Source: Branchiostoma floridae (lineage: Eukaryota; Chordata; Leptocardii; Amphioxiformes; Branchiostomatidae). Taken from it: DNA of 64,000 nucleotides. Below the pieces are notes generated by a model that was given only the letters and a program-made list of their open reading frames with translations, was not told the DNA's origin and searched no databases. This document shows, piece by piece, positions 42,613 through 53,332 of this stretch (positions within the stretch are counted from its first letter, which is position 1; each line of letters starts with the position of its first letter). The DNA lies in NCBI RefSeq assembly GCF_000003815.2, contig NC_049980.1:18239831-18303830 (forward strand). The letters run 5' to 3'. A program made the translations under genes and the position numbers.

Positions 42613-42932
42613 ACTATGTCAACTACCCAAGCTGCCCTAGGCAATAGTCTAGTTTTGCAGACTTCGTATAAGATACCTAATGTTAAAATGATAGTTGAGA
42701 CAAAACTTTAGCTTCCCATTCAAAACTAAAGATTATGAAACACGTTATATTAGTACAATAATATTCAATAAGCGCAGTCATAGTAGTTAGTGAGCATCGA
42801 AGCTTTCAGCAACTGCTGATATTTGATGGCTGCGTATTTAGGCTAGTTTTACCCCACCTCGCATGCGCCGTGAACCCTGATCACCCGAGGTGGGAGGGCA
42901 GCTGGATTACAGATTAGTGGAAGTGGGTCAAA
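42598..42932. promoter_or_regulatory. Bidirectional promoter between KIF27 and MRPL39
   Basis: The 5' ends of the two genes lie about 320 bp apart, head to head, without a TATA box. A YY1-like element (CAACATGGCGGAC, minus strand, 42598-42610) sits at the kinesin side, and an NRF1-like palindrome (ctcgcatgcgcc, 42858-42869, 10 of 12 consensus positions) sits about 65 bp before the MRPL39 ATG. NRF1 sites are typical of nuclear genes for mitochondrial proteins. Both motifs are kept in version B. Confidence 0.6.
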
Positions 42933-44421
42933 ATGTCTCGTTTAAAATCGTTAATTGTGCCCTCTGTGAGGTGTATTGTGCATAGACGATACTGCAGCAC
43001 TGAGAGGGTAACCAACGCCTTGGTCACCGAGTACAGGAACGACATTTTCGAGGAGGAAAAGCGGCGTCAGCAGGGCATGGTGCGCAGACTGGAGAAGATC
43101 GAGGTCGTTCACGTGGGGCCCAACGACCCCGGCACCTTCATCATGAACAAGAACCTGTCCACACCCTACCACTGTGCCATGCGTGAGTGCTAATCATGAT
43201 ATGACTGTTGTTGTAGGTCTGTTTATTACCGTCGGTAACTTGTCAACATCTCTCCCCTGAACCTACCCCCCCCCCCCAGGGTTGGTGGGGAGGGGGGTGG
43301 TGGTGGCATTCTCAAGACTTTGGTTTGTTACACAGTAGTTCCAGCTTCAGTTTGGATAAAGCATCCAATCAAGATTACTTACGCTACCTCCATGAAAAAT
43401 GGAGGTTTAGTTTTTGATCTGACTCTGGACGGGCACAATCAGATACCAATAATACAAATTAGGGGGTAGTTTGCATAGTTAATAAGAACGATGTATATTT
43501 CTGTTGTTTCCATCACATCTTTGATACATGTGGCAGGTGAGACATATCTACAGATACCAATTATATCCTTGCAAACACAAATCCTTACAGTAAATGTATT
43601 CTTTACATTAAGGATAGTGTTGTGATGATGTTATTGATTGATGATAAATTGTATGAGTTCTCTAATTTGTCACATTAACCACCTTTACAGACATCAGTGA
43701 AACCTACACCAAATACTCTGTGCTTGCCATGGTGAATGGTGAACCCTGGGACATGTGGCGACCCTTGACAGAAGACTGCGAGCTGAGCTTCGTGCGCTTC
43801 CGTGACAAGCACCCAGAGGAGGCCAACAAGTCATACTGGCGCTCATGTGCCCTGATTCTCGGAGCAGTGATGGAGACAGCATTTAAGGACACGATTTACG
43901 TACAGCTTGCTCGGGCTCTTGAACTCCCCATTATTAAGGGCATGTTTGTATACGATGTAGACTTGGGCCTGAAGGACTGGACACCAGCTAAAGATAACCT
44001 TCGTTCCCTGAGCCTGTCTGCAATCACCATGAAATCCAAGGACTTGCCATTTGAGAGACTTGAAGTGGACCCTAGCCTGGCAATCAGGCTGTTTCAGCAC
44101 AGCCAGTACAAGCAGCGTGAGGTAGAGGAAAGGGTACGGGGAGGTAGAGTTACTCTGTACAGAATGGGCAAATTTATCGATATCCATGATGGACCAATGA
44201 TGTCAAAGTCAAGTTTAGTGTCAATGTTTACAGTAGCAGGGATACATGAGCTCCCAGGTGGGCTGTACCGTGTGCAGGCTATATCCCTTCCCCATGACTT
44301 CTATCTCCACAGCAGTGTGTGGAACAAACTGGTAAAGAGGGCTAGTGTCCCCCTAGTGGGAGACCTGAGTACTGCAGGGGTAGATGAGTCATGGAGGGAG
44401 ACTAAAAGTTCAGCAGCATAA
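42933..44421 (+). CDS. MRPL39: Mitochondrial ribosomal protein L39 (version A)
   Basis: Component of the mitochondrial large ribosomal subunit (mL39), related to the TGS/threonyl-tRNA-synthetase N-terminal fold. Exons 42933-43182 (donor gtgagt) and 43691-44421 (acceptor ttacag); the split codon gives His in AMHISET. The product is 326 aa, against about 340 in vertebrates. The N-terminus is basic (MSRLKSLIVPSVRCIVHRRY), a mitochondrial targeting sequence. Landmark motifs are NDPGTFIMNKNLSTPYHCAM, NGEPWDMWRPL, NKSYWRSCALI, KDLPFERLEV and RMGKFIDIHDGP. It shares a promoter with the kinesin and converges on the Link gene. Confidence 0.97.
43265..43306. other. C-run followed by G-runs in the MRPL39 intron
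   Basis: A 13-C tract is followed within a few bases by ggtggggaggggggtggtggtgg, able to form either a C/G hairpin or a G-quadruplex. The same element is present at 62648-62690. Confidence 0.6.
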
Positions 44422-44577
44422 TGTTGACATCTTTTTCAAGAAACCTTGTTATGAAAGGATTATTGTATTTGTAAGGAAGAATTATGTTTAGTAACAGTTT
44501 GCAGATACATGTGACACTTTTGTTGATAACAAGACTCCCTCTCAAGAAGGACACTTATGATCATGTATCTCATCAAA

Positions 44578-44588
44578 AATAAAATAAA
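44578..44588 (+). terminator. MRPL39: Overlapping AATAAA poly(A) signals of MRPL39 version A
   Basis: Two overlapping AATAAA hexamers, about 160 bases after the stop. The corresponding site in version B (around 63920) reads aaaaatcaaaagg and has lost both. Confidence 0.65.
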
Positions 44589-44707
44589 AAGGCTTGCTAA
44601 ATAGATACAAAAACATGTACATTGTACCAGCACATAGTTTTTTTAAAAATAGAAATCAGAAAGTGTAAGTGTAAAATAGGTGCCACAATTTCACAAAGCA
44701 GCATTTC

Positions 44708-44713
44708 TTTATT
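44708..44713 (-). terminator. Candidate poly(A) signal of the Link-module gene
   Basis: AATAAA on the minus strand about 225 bases beyond the stop; another lies at 44776-44781. The MRPL39 and Link transcripts thus end within about 150 bases of each other, converging. Confidence 0.5.
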
Positions 44714-44936
44714 TTGCATTGTGATGTATCAACATACCATACATGCAAGTCAGAGCTAAAACCAGGTCACTCAAATTTATTAATAAGATAAGACACAGAA
44801 TTCATTTTGTATCTGGCAACTGGCAGTTTTACATGATACATGTATTCAGAAAAACACACAAGTCACCATCTACATTTCATGATTTTGACTGTAAAAGCTG
44901 TACAACTCTTGCAATCATGATGACAGCCAGTGATAG

Positions 44937-47900
44937 CTAGTCACATATGTCTATCTTCTTGAAGCACCAGGCATTCCAGGTGTTGGGCGCCCAGGAACAG
45001 GTATTGATCTTTCGACCATCCCCACATCCATGCCTGTATGTTAAAAGATAGATAAATCAATGCATCATGATGTCAAATGATGAAAATACAGAACACAGTG
45101 CATTGCCATCACGTCCAATGTTTTCTTGGGTTTCCTTTTGTGAGTTAACAATGTTATATAGTCTGGATGTCCAATACATGTACTTTAGCTCTTTACCAAC
45201 TCAGCCTTAACTTATCAGTTACCATCTTGGACTAACACTTAAATCCTAACCTTCTAACCCCACCCAAACCATGGCAAGTAGACCAGGGTCTTGGGCCAAG
45301 TTTGTAGGGCATCGAATTGGCTGAGCCAAGTTGGTAAAGGGCTGAATCATCCTGATCCTAAAATTCTTTCCAGAGGTTATTACAGAAAGGACTATAAAGA
45401 ACAGACCAAATGTGACATGGCAACATCAAGGTCAGTTTCATGCCACAACTGACACAAAAGTGCATTTATATCTTTATCTTTTTAAAACCATAAAACTAGA
45501 TGTAAGCTTGACCAACATCAACATCTCCACAGAACATAGTAGACCTATCCTTACCTGCCAGCCTGCATGGGATATCTGGATGTCCTGTCTGACAGCCAGC
45601 CACAAGAACATAGCTCCAGCCCATCCTGCCATGCCTCATACAGCTGGTGGTAGGAGGCTACACTGGCGTTCTGTTCAGCGCAGGCCTGCACTGCCTCCTC
45701 ATAGTCGTACTTGTAGGAGCCAGCCGGCGAAGTTATGTGGAAGATGTGACCTGTTACAGATGATATGCTACTAAATATTTAACCATAACCATTTTATCAA
45801 CCTGATCACAAATTTCAGTTATTACGGACCCATTTTCAGACATGTCGACGTCCTAACAATTAGGCTGTTTTGAATTAGAAATAAAGCATACCAAGACTTG
45901 GCGACGTGCCACAAAGGTCGTCCTTGATTTTGGAAGCCAGGTCATCGCTCTGCGTCAGCTGACCCTGCAGTTCGGCACAGCACAGTTTGCCACTTAACGT
46001 TTGATTGACAGCTTCGTCAGTCTGTTGTTTGAGCTCACTCAGTTCAGCTTCCATAGACGTTGTTTTCTTTGTGAGGGTCCGGATGAGCTCTGAACAGTTG
46101 AATGATAAAAACATTTCAAGCTTTACTTTTAAACCATAATGTAGTCATTGTAGTGTACAACACTTGAACTGTTGCCATTCAGAGTCACATCGACTTAATA
46201 TGAAAACTAGAGTTCCTCGAACACATATCTTCGCCAAATAAACAATTTCTTTGGAAGATTGTTCTTTTTGAATGATTAATGTGTATAAGTCCATATGTTA
46301 TCTAGTCACATGTAGTGGTTGGTTGGATTATGAACATTGTGAGTAGATTAGTCTATTCTGTTGGTGTACATAATGCAGCAAATTTTTTGGCGATGTGAAT
46401 GAATGTCTTTGCATAATCAGAACAATTTGTACAGGTATGAGGTTACTGTTCTATTTTTTGTTGTCATAATTACTTTCGGAGAGCTGGTTATGTTTTGGGC
46501 AGCGTTTGTATGTATGTATGTATGTATGTTTGTATGTATGTAGAAACCAGCAAATTGAAAACCGGCTGAATAGATTGTAGTGATATTTGGTATGTGGGGT
46601 AGGTCTTGGAAACCTGGAAACCACAGGAACACGCCGATAATTGCATTCGTCACTCACCAAACCCGGCCACTGTTGGTCCTTCCAATTTACGGACCTTTTT
46701 AACTCACCAAGGGTCATCTAAGGGCCATATGTAAGGATTGCTACGACCCCCGCCTTGGTGAACGTTAGTTTCAATCTCATGAAAATAGAAAGTAAAGTTT
46801 TGCAGTCGCGAGTTAAGTCAGAGGTATTTTACAGAGTCCAAGGTTATGATTTCTGCGACTGTCCGATGACAGCCGCCTGTCACCTTTGGCGATTTGTATT
46901 TCTCGCAATGATGTCAGTTCTTTCTAGCCGACCTTTCCCTTACAATATGACATCTCTGTTAAGAGTTGAGGAACGCGTGGATAATTGACGGTGACCCTTT
47001 TGACCTAAGTGCTGTTCTGCAACATGTTGGGTTTGTCTTGTCCCAGCACTTGGTCACTTGTTGTTTTAACCTAGTTCATAGATGTAGCTACTATGTGTTA
47101 CAAGCCGTCATTGTTCAATTATGTTATATTACTAACTTTACATAGTGCTTATTCGTTTGTTTAGACCCTTGTAGTGTTACTGGCACATGGAACACCAAGT
47201 TTCCTTGCAGTCCATCATAAGAAAATACACCTGAAGTGTCTCGTAGATATTAGCTCTACATCTTTATATCAAGTGATATTCGTCAAGTTCCCTCTACTAC
47301 ATTTTTACCGTTCCCATTATATAGTGTTGCTTTTATTGTTGATCTGTATATAGATATAAGCAACACTTGTATATAGATATGTTATATTTCAACTGCTATG
47401 AATCCTTTGCTGTGTGCCGTCGTATTGACATCAATTCAGCAAGCTGTTTAATTGCTTAATCTTATAGATACGTGTTGGACACGGTCAGGCTTTGTATTTT
47501 GCTAACATGAACCATGACCATTTATAGGCATTTTTTTCAGCCAGTAATCTCTACCAGATTCCAGCCTGGCCGAATAGTACACGGATGACCTGGTAACATC
47601 CCTGGTCAATCAGAATTTCATGCTTCCAAGACAACGTCTGTTTATCAGGGAGCCTCTGCTTCCACTGGCTCCCTTGACCTACTTCTTCTCTATTTTTAGA
47701 CATCTACGGGTCGATTCAAGTCCTTTCAGGTGACTCCGTCACAAGTATTTTTCAACCGTTATAGAAGTTTCCCTAAGTAATTATATTAAATACAGAGTGA
47801 TTTATATAATTTGCATCTCATTATGTTGATAATCATCCAAAGTACCTACCTACCAAAAACAAAAAATATCCATCAATCCCCTCAGGAGTTATTCATTTAA

Positions 47901-49034
47901 AAAGTTACGAAATATAAGACCCACTGCAATTCCAAACAAGCTGCTAGGGGGCCCAAAATTAGACCATTGACTCCTAGTACCAACAGCTATCCACCAGTAA
48001 AAAATCATGAACCTGGCACTTCTGGAAAATTTAGGCGCAAACTTTGATGCTCACTTGCAGTACCAAAACAATTTGCCAGGAGGCCCATTATCGAACTTGA
48101 CCTTCCTTTCTGTGTCCCCTACCTATCAACCAAATATCATTAGCATCCATCAAGAACATCTCGAGTTATCTTGCATACAGACAAACGCACTTACATACAA
48201 AGCCAGCTACAGCACCATATGTAAAAGGTAGCTAAACCATTCTCGCACATGACAATCCTTTCCACAACCGCTACACACCTGCCAAATATCGTGGAAATCG
48301 CCCAGCTACATTTTGACTTATGCTTCCCGAAAAAACACCAAAAAAAATACCAAGCTCGCTAATGTACCATAGGAAAACGCCAGGTAACCCATTTTCGAAC
48401 TAGGCATGCCTTTTAACAACCGCTACACACCTGCAAAAAATAAAAAAGTTCCATCCACAATTTCTCGAGTTATATCCTGTTGACCTACATACAGACCCAA
48501 GTCGGCAAAAACATAATCTTCTTGGCGAAGCTAAAAAAGCATGTCTGACCGTGGGTGAATGAGCTGTTGTTGTTGCAAACCAAGCTGTTGTTGTTGCAAA
48601 CCAAGTTATAGGGACATCCGATCACAGTCTATTGGATGTTTAAATCGTTCAATGCAGCAGCTTATGGCACATAACTTTCACTGGAAGATAGTACGCTTGA
48701 CTTCTGCTCGATGAATCAGTTTGAGGTAACCGACCCTATTTCGCTGCCTGTCAGGAAATTTCCGATGTTACCTGCGTTTGTTCTTACCCTCTTGTGCCCG
48801 CACCACTTGCTCGGTCCTACCCAGGCGTTCCAGGATGTCAGCCAAGACCCTCTGCACCAGTGCCCCGTCTGTACAGACAGTGGCTGTTCTAGGGCAATAC
48901 TTCACCGTAAGGCAGTCCTCTGTCTGGCCCTCTACTTCATCTATTGCCTTTTCTTGTACTGAGCCAGAAACGATAGCGCAGCACAGAAGGAAGGCAAGCG
49001 TTTTCAAGAAAACCCCTGTTGAAGCCATATCCAT
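44937..49034 (-). CDS. Secreted protein with coiled coil and C-terminal Link (hyaluronan-binding) module
   Basis: Four exons on the minus strand: 49034-48788, 46089-45892, 45750-45555, 45033-44937, in phase, ~245 aa. Residues ~1-24 form a signal peptide (FLKTLAFLLCCAIVSG). A short Cys-containing segment follows (EDCLTVKYCPRTATVC), then amphipathic/coiled-coil sequence (~62-148). The last ~97 residues are a Link module: GHIFHITSPAGSYKYDYEEA, then ACAEQNASVASYHQLYEAW, DGLELCSCGWLSDRTSRYP, HGCGDGRK and a WCF ending. The four canonical Link cysteines are present, with extra cysteines that could add disulfides. Known Link modules bind hyaluronan (TSG-6, HAPLN, CD44, aggrecan). Whether this one does is inference; no named orthologue is recognised. 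Start choice: the MDMAS ATG (49032-49034); the MAS ATG two codons later is an alternative. Confidence 0.88.
45555..45750 (-). CDS. Link-module core exon
   Basis: The exon encodes the N-terminal two thirds of the Link domain, with the family signature of an FH-strand, the Cys in EAVQAC, the LYEAWQDGLELC helix and the GWLSD-RYP motif. Exon borders are ctgtaacag/G and GGCAG/gtaagg, which together with the next exon (45033-44937) give a full Link fold. Confidence 0.9.
46205..46740. repeat. Dispersed repeat, family member 2 plus (tgta)n element
   Basis: Inside the first intron of the Link gene. It starts with aactagagttcctcgaac followed by atatcttcgccaaat, the same head as in the 23.2-kb copy. 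From 46500 a (tgta)n tract leads into sequence of the type 'gaaaaccggctgaatagattgtagtgatatttggtatg', seen commonly as a dispersed element in reverse orientation. Confidence 0.6.
47780..48540 (+). repeat. Dispersed AT-rich repeat, family member 3
   Basis: It shares with the 23.2-kb copy the blocks 'taccaa...atccatcaa...gagttat', 'aagctgctagggggcccaaaat', 'acagacaaacgcacttacat' and the tail cataatcttcttggcgaagct. Two or more degenerate sub-repeats are visible, each with a gcccaaaatt/gcccatta box and a ccatcaa...gagttat box. Confidence 0.7.
48562..48603. repeat. Tandem 21-bp duplication
   Basis: Two perfect copies of agctgttgttgttgcaaacca lie in the large intron of the Link gene. Confidence 0.9.
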
Positions 49035-49064
49035 GGCTATCACTGACTACGTGCTCGCTCAGTG

Positions 49065-49074
49065 ATATATTATA
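49065..49074 (-). promoter_or_regulatory. Candidate TATA box of the Link-module gene
   Basis: The minus strand reads gtataatatat about 30 bases before the ATG. That spacing would put transcription start close to the ATG, giving a very short leader. This rests on motif and position only. Confidence 0.4.
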
Positions 49075-49079
49075 CGGAT

Positions 49080-49320
49080 TGCTACGGACTGATGTTGTCA
49101 TTGATCTCTGAACTTCCCAGTTACATGTAGCAATCCCGTCGTCAGTTCCTATGAGCTTCTTAGAAATGCTGTATCCATCTGTACTTTGTCTAGCCTGTGT
49201 TTACACAATCTGTCGCTGGCTGGGGTTAATGACCCCCTCCTCGCACCTGTAGGGCCGCCGCTAGGAGCGCGTCAGGCTATGCATGTTCTTTGTCAGATAA
49301 AAAGTCACACCGGGCTGAAG
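49080..49320. other. Spacer between the Link gene and the satellite region
   Basis: No recognisable feature apart from a moderately GC-rich part near 49210-49280. Confidence 0.5.
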
Positions 49321-49373
49321 TTAGCAGCCCATTTAGCAGCCGATTTTAGCAGCCGATTTTAGCAGCCGATTTT
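49321..49373. repeat. Four short tandem copies of the inverted satellite edge motif
   Basis: The motif ttagcagccgattt occurs four times head to tail, the first imperfect. It is the reverse complement of the AAAATCGGCTGCT that opens each satellite monomer from 49605 on, so the array is bordered on its left by copies in opposite orientation. Confidence 0.85.
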
Positions 49374-49604
49374 GACCTAGAGGAAAGGTAGCATCCGATT
49401 CGACTACAAGTATTTTTATTTTTTTTTACGATTTAGCCCAATTGAACACATTTTTCAACGTTAGCGTTGACAAAAGTTATAAAATAGTATTTTTCCAACA
49501 ATTTGAGTTTGTTATCGTTAAGTTCCAATTCTTAGTTTAGCAAATAACAGCAAAATTTAAAAAAACTCCAGCAGCGACACCTACCGGAGTGAGTGTACTT
49601 ACGT
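49374..49604. other. AT-rich segment between inverted motifs
   Basis: 231 bp without similarity to the satellite monomer. Its two ends carry inverted copies of AGCAGCCGATTTT / AAAATCGGCTGCT, so the whole 49361-49617 segment looks like a small element with 13-bp terminal inverted repeats. Confidence 0.5.
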
Positions 49605-51910
49605 AAAATCGGCTGCTATACGGCTTGTAGAGCGATATGCTACTTATCTAAACGTGGCCCGTGAACTTGTGAGGCCAATTTAGATAAATTATACCCTAAC
49701 GTATTCAATACAAGTATCAAATCTTACGGGCCGGGTTTAATTAATGAACTAGAGTGGAACTAACTGATAGGAAATACGTAAGCAGGGGGGGGGGGGGATA
49801 AAATCGGCTGCTACACTGCTTGTAGAGCAATCTGCGGCTTATCTAAACGTTGCCCGTGAACTTGTAAGTGCAATTTAGATAGCTTATACCCTAACGTATT
49901 CAATACAAGTGTCAGATCTCACGGGCCGGATTTAATTAATGAACAAGGGGGGAGCTAACTGATAGGAAATACGTAACCAAGGGGGTGGGCGTAAAATCGG
50001 CTGCTAAACTGCTTGTATTGCAATCTGCTGCTTATCTAAACGTGGCCCGTGAACTTGTAAGTGTAATTTAGATAGCTTATACCCTTACGTATTCAATACA
50101 AGTATCGAAATTTACGGGCCAGATTTAATTAATGAACTAATTGAGTTGAAGCAGTAATTCTACACTGAGCCAAGAGAGCGCAAAATCGGCTGCTAAACTG
50201 CTTGTAGAGCAATCTGCTACTTATCTAAACGTTGCCCGTGAACTTGTACGTGTAATTTAAATAGCTTATACCCTAACGTATTCAATACAAGTATTAAATC
50301 TTACGGGCCGGATTTAATTAATAAACTAGAGGAGAACTAACTAACATGACATACGCAAGCATGGGGGGGGGGCATAAAATCGGCTGCTAAACTGCTTGTA
50401 GAGCAATCTACTGCTTATCTAAACGTTGCCCGTGAAGTTGTAAGTGCAATTTAGATAGCTTATACCCTAACGTATTCAATACAAGAATCGAAACTTGCGG
50501 GCCGGATTTGATTAATGAACTAATTGAGTTCAAGCAGTTTCTACACTGAGCCAAGAGAGCGCAAAAATCGGCTGCTAAACTGCTTGTAGAGCAATCTGCT
50601 ACTTATCTAAACGTTGCCCGTGAACTTGTAAGTGCAATTTAGATAGCTTATACCCTAACGTATTCAATACAAGAATCGAAACTTGCGGGCCGGATTTGAT
50701 TAATGAACTAATTGAGTTGAAGCAGTTTCTACACTGAGCCAAGAGAGCGCAAAAATCGGCTGCTAAACTGCTTGTACTTGTTGTAGAGCAATCTGCTACT
50801 TATCTAAACGTGGCCCGTGAACTTATAAGTGCTATTTGGATAGCTTATACCCTAACGTATTCAATACAAGTATCAAATCTTACGGGCCGGATTTTATTAA
50901 TGAGCTAGAGGGGAACTAACTGATAGGATATACGCAAGCATGGGGAGAGGGGGGGCATAAAATCGGCTGCTAAACTGCTTGTAGAGCAATCTACTGCTTA
51001 TCTAAACGTTGCCCGTGAACTTGTAAGTGCAATTTAGATAGCTTATACCCTAACGTATTCAATACAAGTGTCAGATCTCACGGGCCGGATTTAATTAATG
51101 AACAAGAGGGGAACTAACTGATAGGAAATACGTAACCAGGGGGGGGGGGGGCGTAAAATCGGCTGCTAAACTGCTTGTAGAGCAATCTGCTACTTATCTA
51201 AACGTTGCCCGTGAACTTGTAAGTGTAATTTTAATAGCTTATACCCTAACGTATTCAATACATGTATCAAATCTTACGGGCCGGATTTAATTAATGAACT
51301 AGAGCGATCTAATTGATAAGAAATCGGCAAGCATAGGGGGCGCTAAAATCGGCTGCTATACGGCTTGTATTGCAATCTGCTGCTTATCTAAACGTTGCCC
51401 GTGAACTTGTAAGTGCAATTTAGATAGCTTATGCCCTAACGTATTCAATACAAGTATCAAATCTTACGGGCCGGATTTAATCAATGAACTAGAGGGGAAC
51501 TAACTGATAGGACATACGCAAGCAGGGGGGGGGGCATAAAATCGGCTGCTACACTGCTTGTAGAGCAATCTGCGGCTTATCTAAACGTTGCCCGTGAACT
51601 TGTAAGTGCAATTTAGATAGCTTATACCCTAACGTATTCAATACAAGTGTCAGATCTCACGGGCCGGATTTAATTAATGAACAAGGGGGGAGCTAACTGA
51701 TAGGAAATACGTAACCAAGGGGGTGGGCGTAAAATCGGCTGCTAAACTGCTTGTATTGCAATCTGCTGCTTATCTAAACGTGGCCCGTGAACTTGTAAGT
51801 GTAATTTAGATAGCTTATACCCTTACGTATTCAATACAAGTATCGAAATTTACGGGCCAGATTTTATTAATGAATTAATTGAGTTGAAACCATAATTCTA
51901 CACTGAGCCA
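49605..51910. repeat. Satellite array, part 1 (~190-bp monomer, about 12 copies)
   Basis: Head-to-tail monomers of 188-204 bp, each starting AAAATCGGCTGCT and containing ttatctaaacgttgcccgtg, gcttataccctaacgtattc and acgggccggattt. One monomer class (A) ends in a G-run of 6-13 bases; another (B) ends with ctacactgagccaagagagc. Inverted pairs inside the monomer (tatctaaa / tttagata; ggcccgt / acgggcc) could fold. The array runs into a 100-N gap. Confidence 0.95.
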
Positions 51911-52010
51911 NNNNNNNNNNNNNNNNNNNNNNNNNNNNNNNNNNNNNNNNNNNNNNNNNNNNNNNNNNNNNNNNNNNNNNNNNNNNNNNNNNNNNNNNNN
52001 NNNNNNNNNN
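51911..52010. other. Assembly gap (100 N)
   Basis: Exactly 100 N, the usual placeholder for a gap of unknown size. It interrupts the satellite array. Confidence 0.99.
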
Positions 52011-53332
52011 GCTGCTGGCAATGGAAGCTTTGAAAAGTTCAGAAGCTGTTGTAGTCAAAGCAAACACCCAGCAAACATCCCCACAAACCAATGAGCAGTT
52101 GCTTAGAAGGGGAATTTCTTCATATATTTGCCGCGACAAAATGCAACAAACGATACTGAATTTAAAACAGAACAAAGCTAAGCCTCCACCACTTAACCCT
52201 GCCTGTACCATAGATTAAGCAGGCCCAAAAACCAAGCGAATATGACTAGCCCAAAACAACAAATTACCTGTATACAGTATGGAAATGGCATTACCAAAGA
52301 AACAAAAAGAAACACAGGACAAATCATACACATACCTTTCTCTTATGCCCACACTCTATACAGTTCTCCTCCACATTAGAAAATTGCATCTTCTTCTGTT
52401 TAAGTTCAAGTTCAACCATGATTGCCAACAGGGTAAAGGAACTTGTACCGGAACTTAAAACTCAGTACTATACAGCTCTAGAAACACCACAAAGAGTAAT
52501 AGTCAGTTCAGTTCAGTTCATCCTTATCTGGTGACGCTATGAAGTTCTTCCATACGACCCTGTCGCGCATGACAGACAGGAGGTCTCCGTCTTGGAGGCC
52601 AACATCTTCCTGTCAGTGCCACTAAGTAACCTGATACATTGAAGGTGGCCCAGGCCAGATGATGGTTCTACACCCAACCATAATCTGTTTTTAAAACCAA
52701 GCAGATATTGGGAGGATGCCCCAACCACACTAAAACAGGGTCAACCTATACAGTATCAAGTTCAAGCACTAGGAGGCCCAAAATCAAACCTGACCACCAG
52801 GACACCACAAACAACTCACGTACCAAATGGCAACACAATGGCACCTTGCGTTCCGGAGATACAGCGCACGCCCCGTGCCCGCACAAAAGGTAACCTAAAA
52901 TGTCAAGTTCAAGCACCAAGGGCGCCAAAATCAAAATTGAGCATTATTCAGCCACCGCCGACACATGTGCCAAATATCATCGCGCCAGCACCAGCCGTTC
53001 AGAAGATACAATGTATAACTCCGGAAACACCCCTCCCGGACACAAAATTCGACCTGCCGGGTCAAGTTCAAACGCGACAAGGCCCAAAGTCAATCCTAGG
53101 CAACAGGCAACAACTTCCCACCCATGCATCAAAAATCGTCGCAATGGTGCGTATCATTCCGGACACACAGCGCCAAAAGTGCCCCAAAAACACCAAAAAT
53201 GCCACCTTCAATGTCAAGGTCAAGCGCCAGGAGGCCCAAAATCACACCTGAGTGTCAGGCTACCACCCCCAACCCACGTACCAAAAATCGTCGTGCTCGC
53301 ACCATCCGTTCACGAGATACAGCGCCCTACAT
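52011..53332. repeat. Isolated contig carrying a copy of the kinesin-intron insertion repeat
   Basis: From 52135 to 53332 this contig matches 56558-57670 closely (blocks such as gacaaaatgcaacaaacgat, ttaagcaggcccaaaaa and the whole 52745-53330 part). A ~130-bp piece at about 52500-52625 is unique here. The right part consists of four degenerate sub-repeats, each starting tcaagttcaag and followed by gcccaaaatca, spaced 145-165 bp. Open frames in this part are low-complexity and are not called as genes. It lies between two 100-N gaps, so its placement is uncertain. Confidence 0.85.

Larger units (their letters stand above)
37195..44704. repeat. Segment version A (kinesin 5' part plus MRPL39)
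   Basis: This stretch aligns nearly base for base with 54772-64000, in the same orientation. Differences are scattered substitutions, small indels, one ~1.74-kb insertion in the other version (between about 38389 and 38390 here) and a few homopolymer changes, such as the 15-G run at 41537-41551. It is listed as one unit because it may be one of two haplotypes. Confidence 0.93.

Noticed and set aside
49605-51910. CRISPR-like regular repeats
   Set aside because: The repeats are ~190 bp contiguous monomers without unique spacers, in a clearly eukaryotic region; this is satellite DNA.
52838-53332. Long open frames (137 and 206 codons, the latter running across the gap)
   Set aside because: They follow from the stop-poor, Pro/Lys/Asn/Thr-rich composition of the degenerate 150-bp repeat; several overlapping frames are open at once and one spans N bases.
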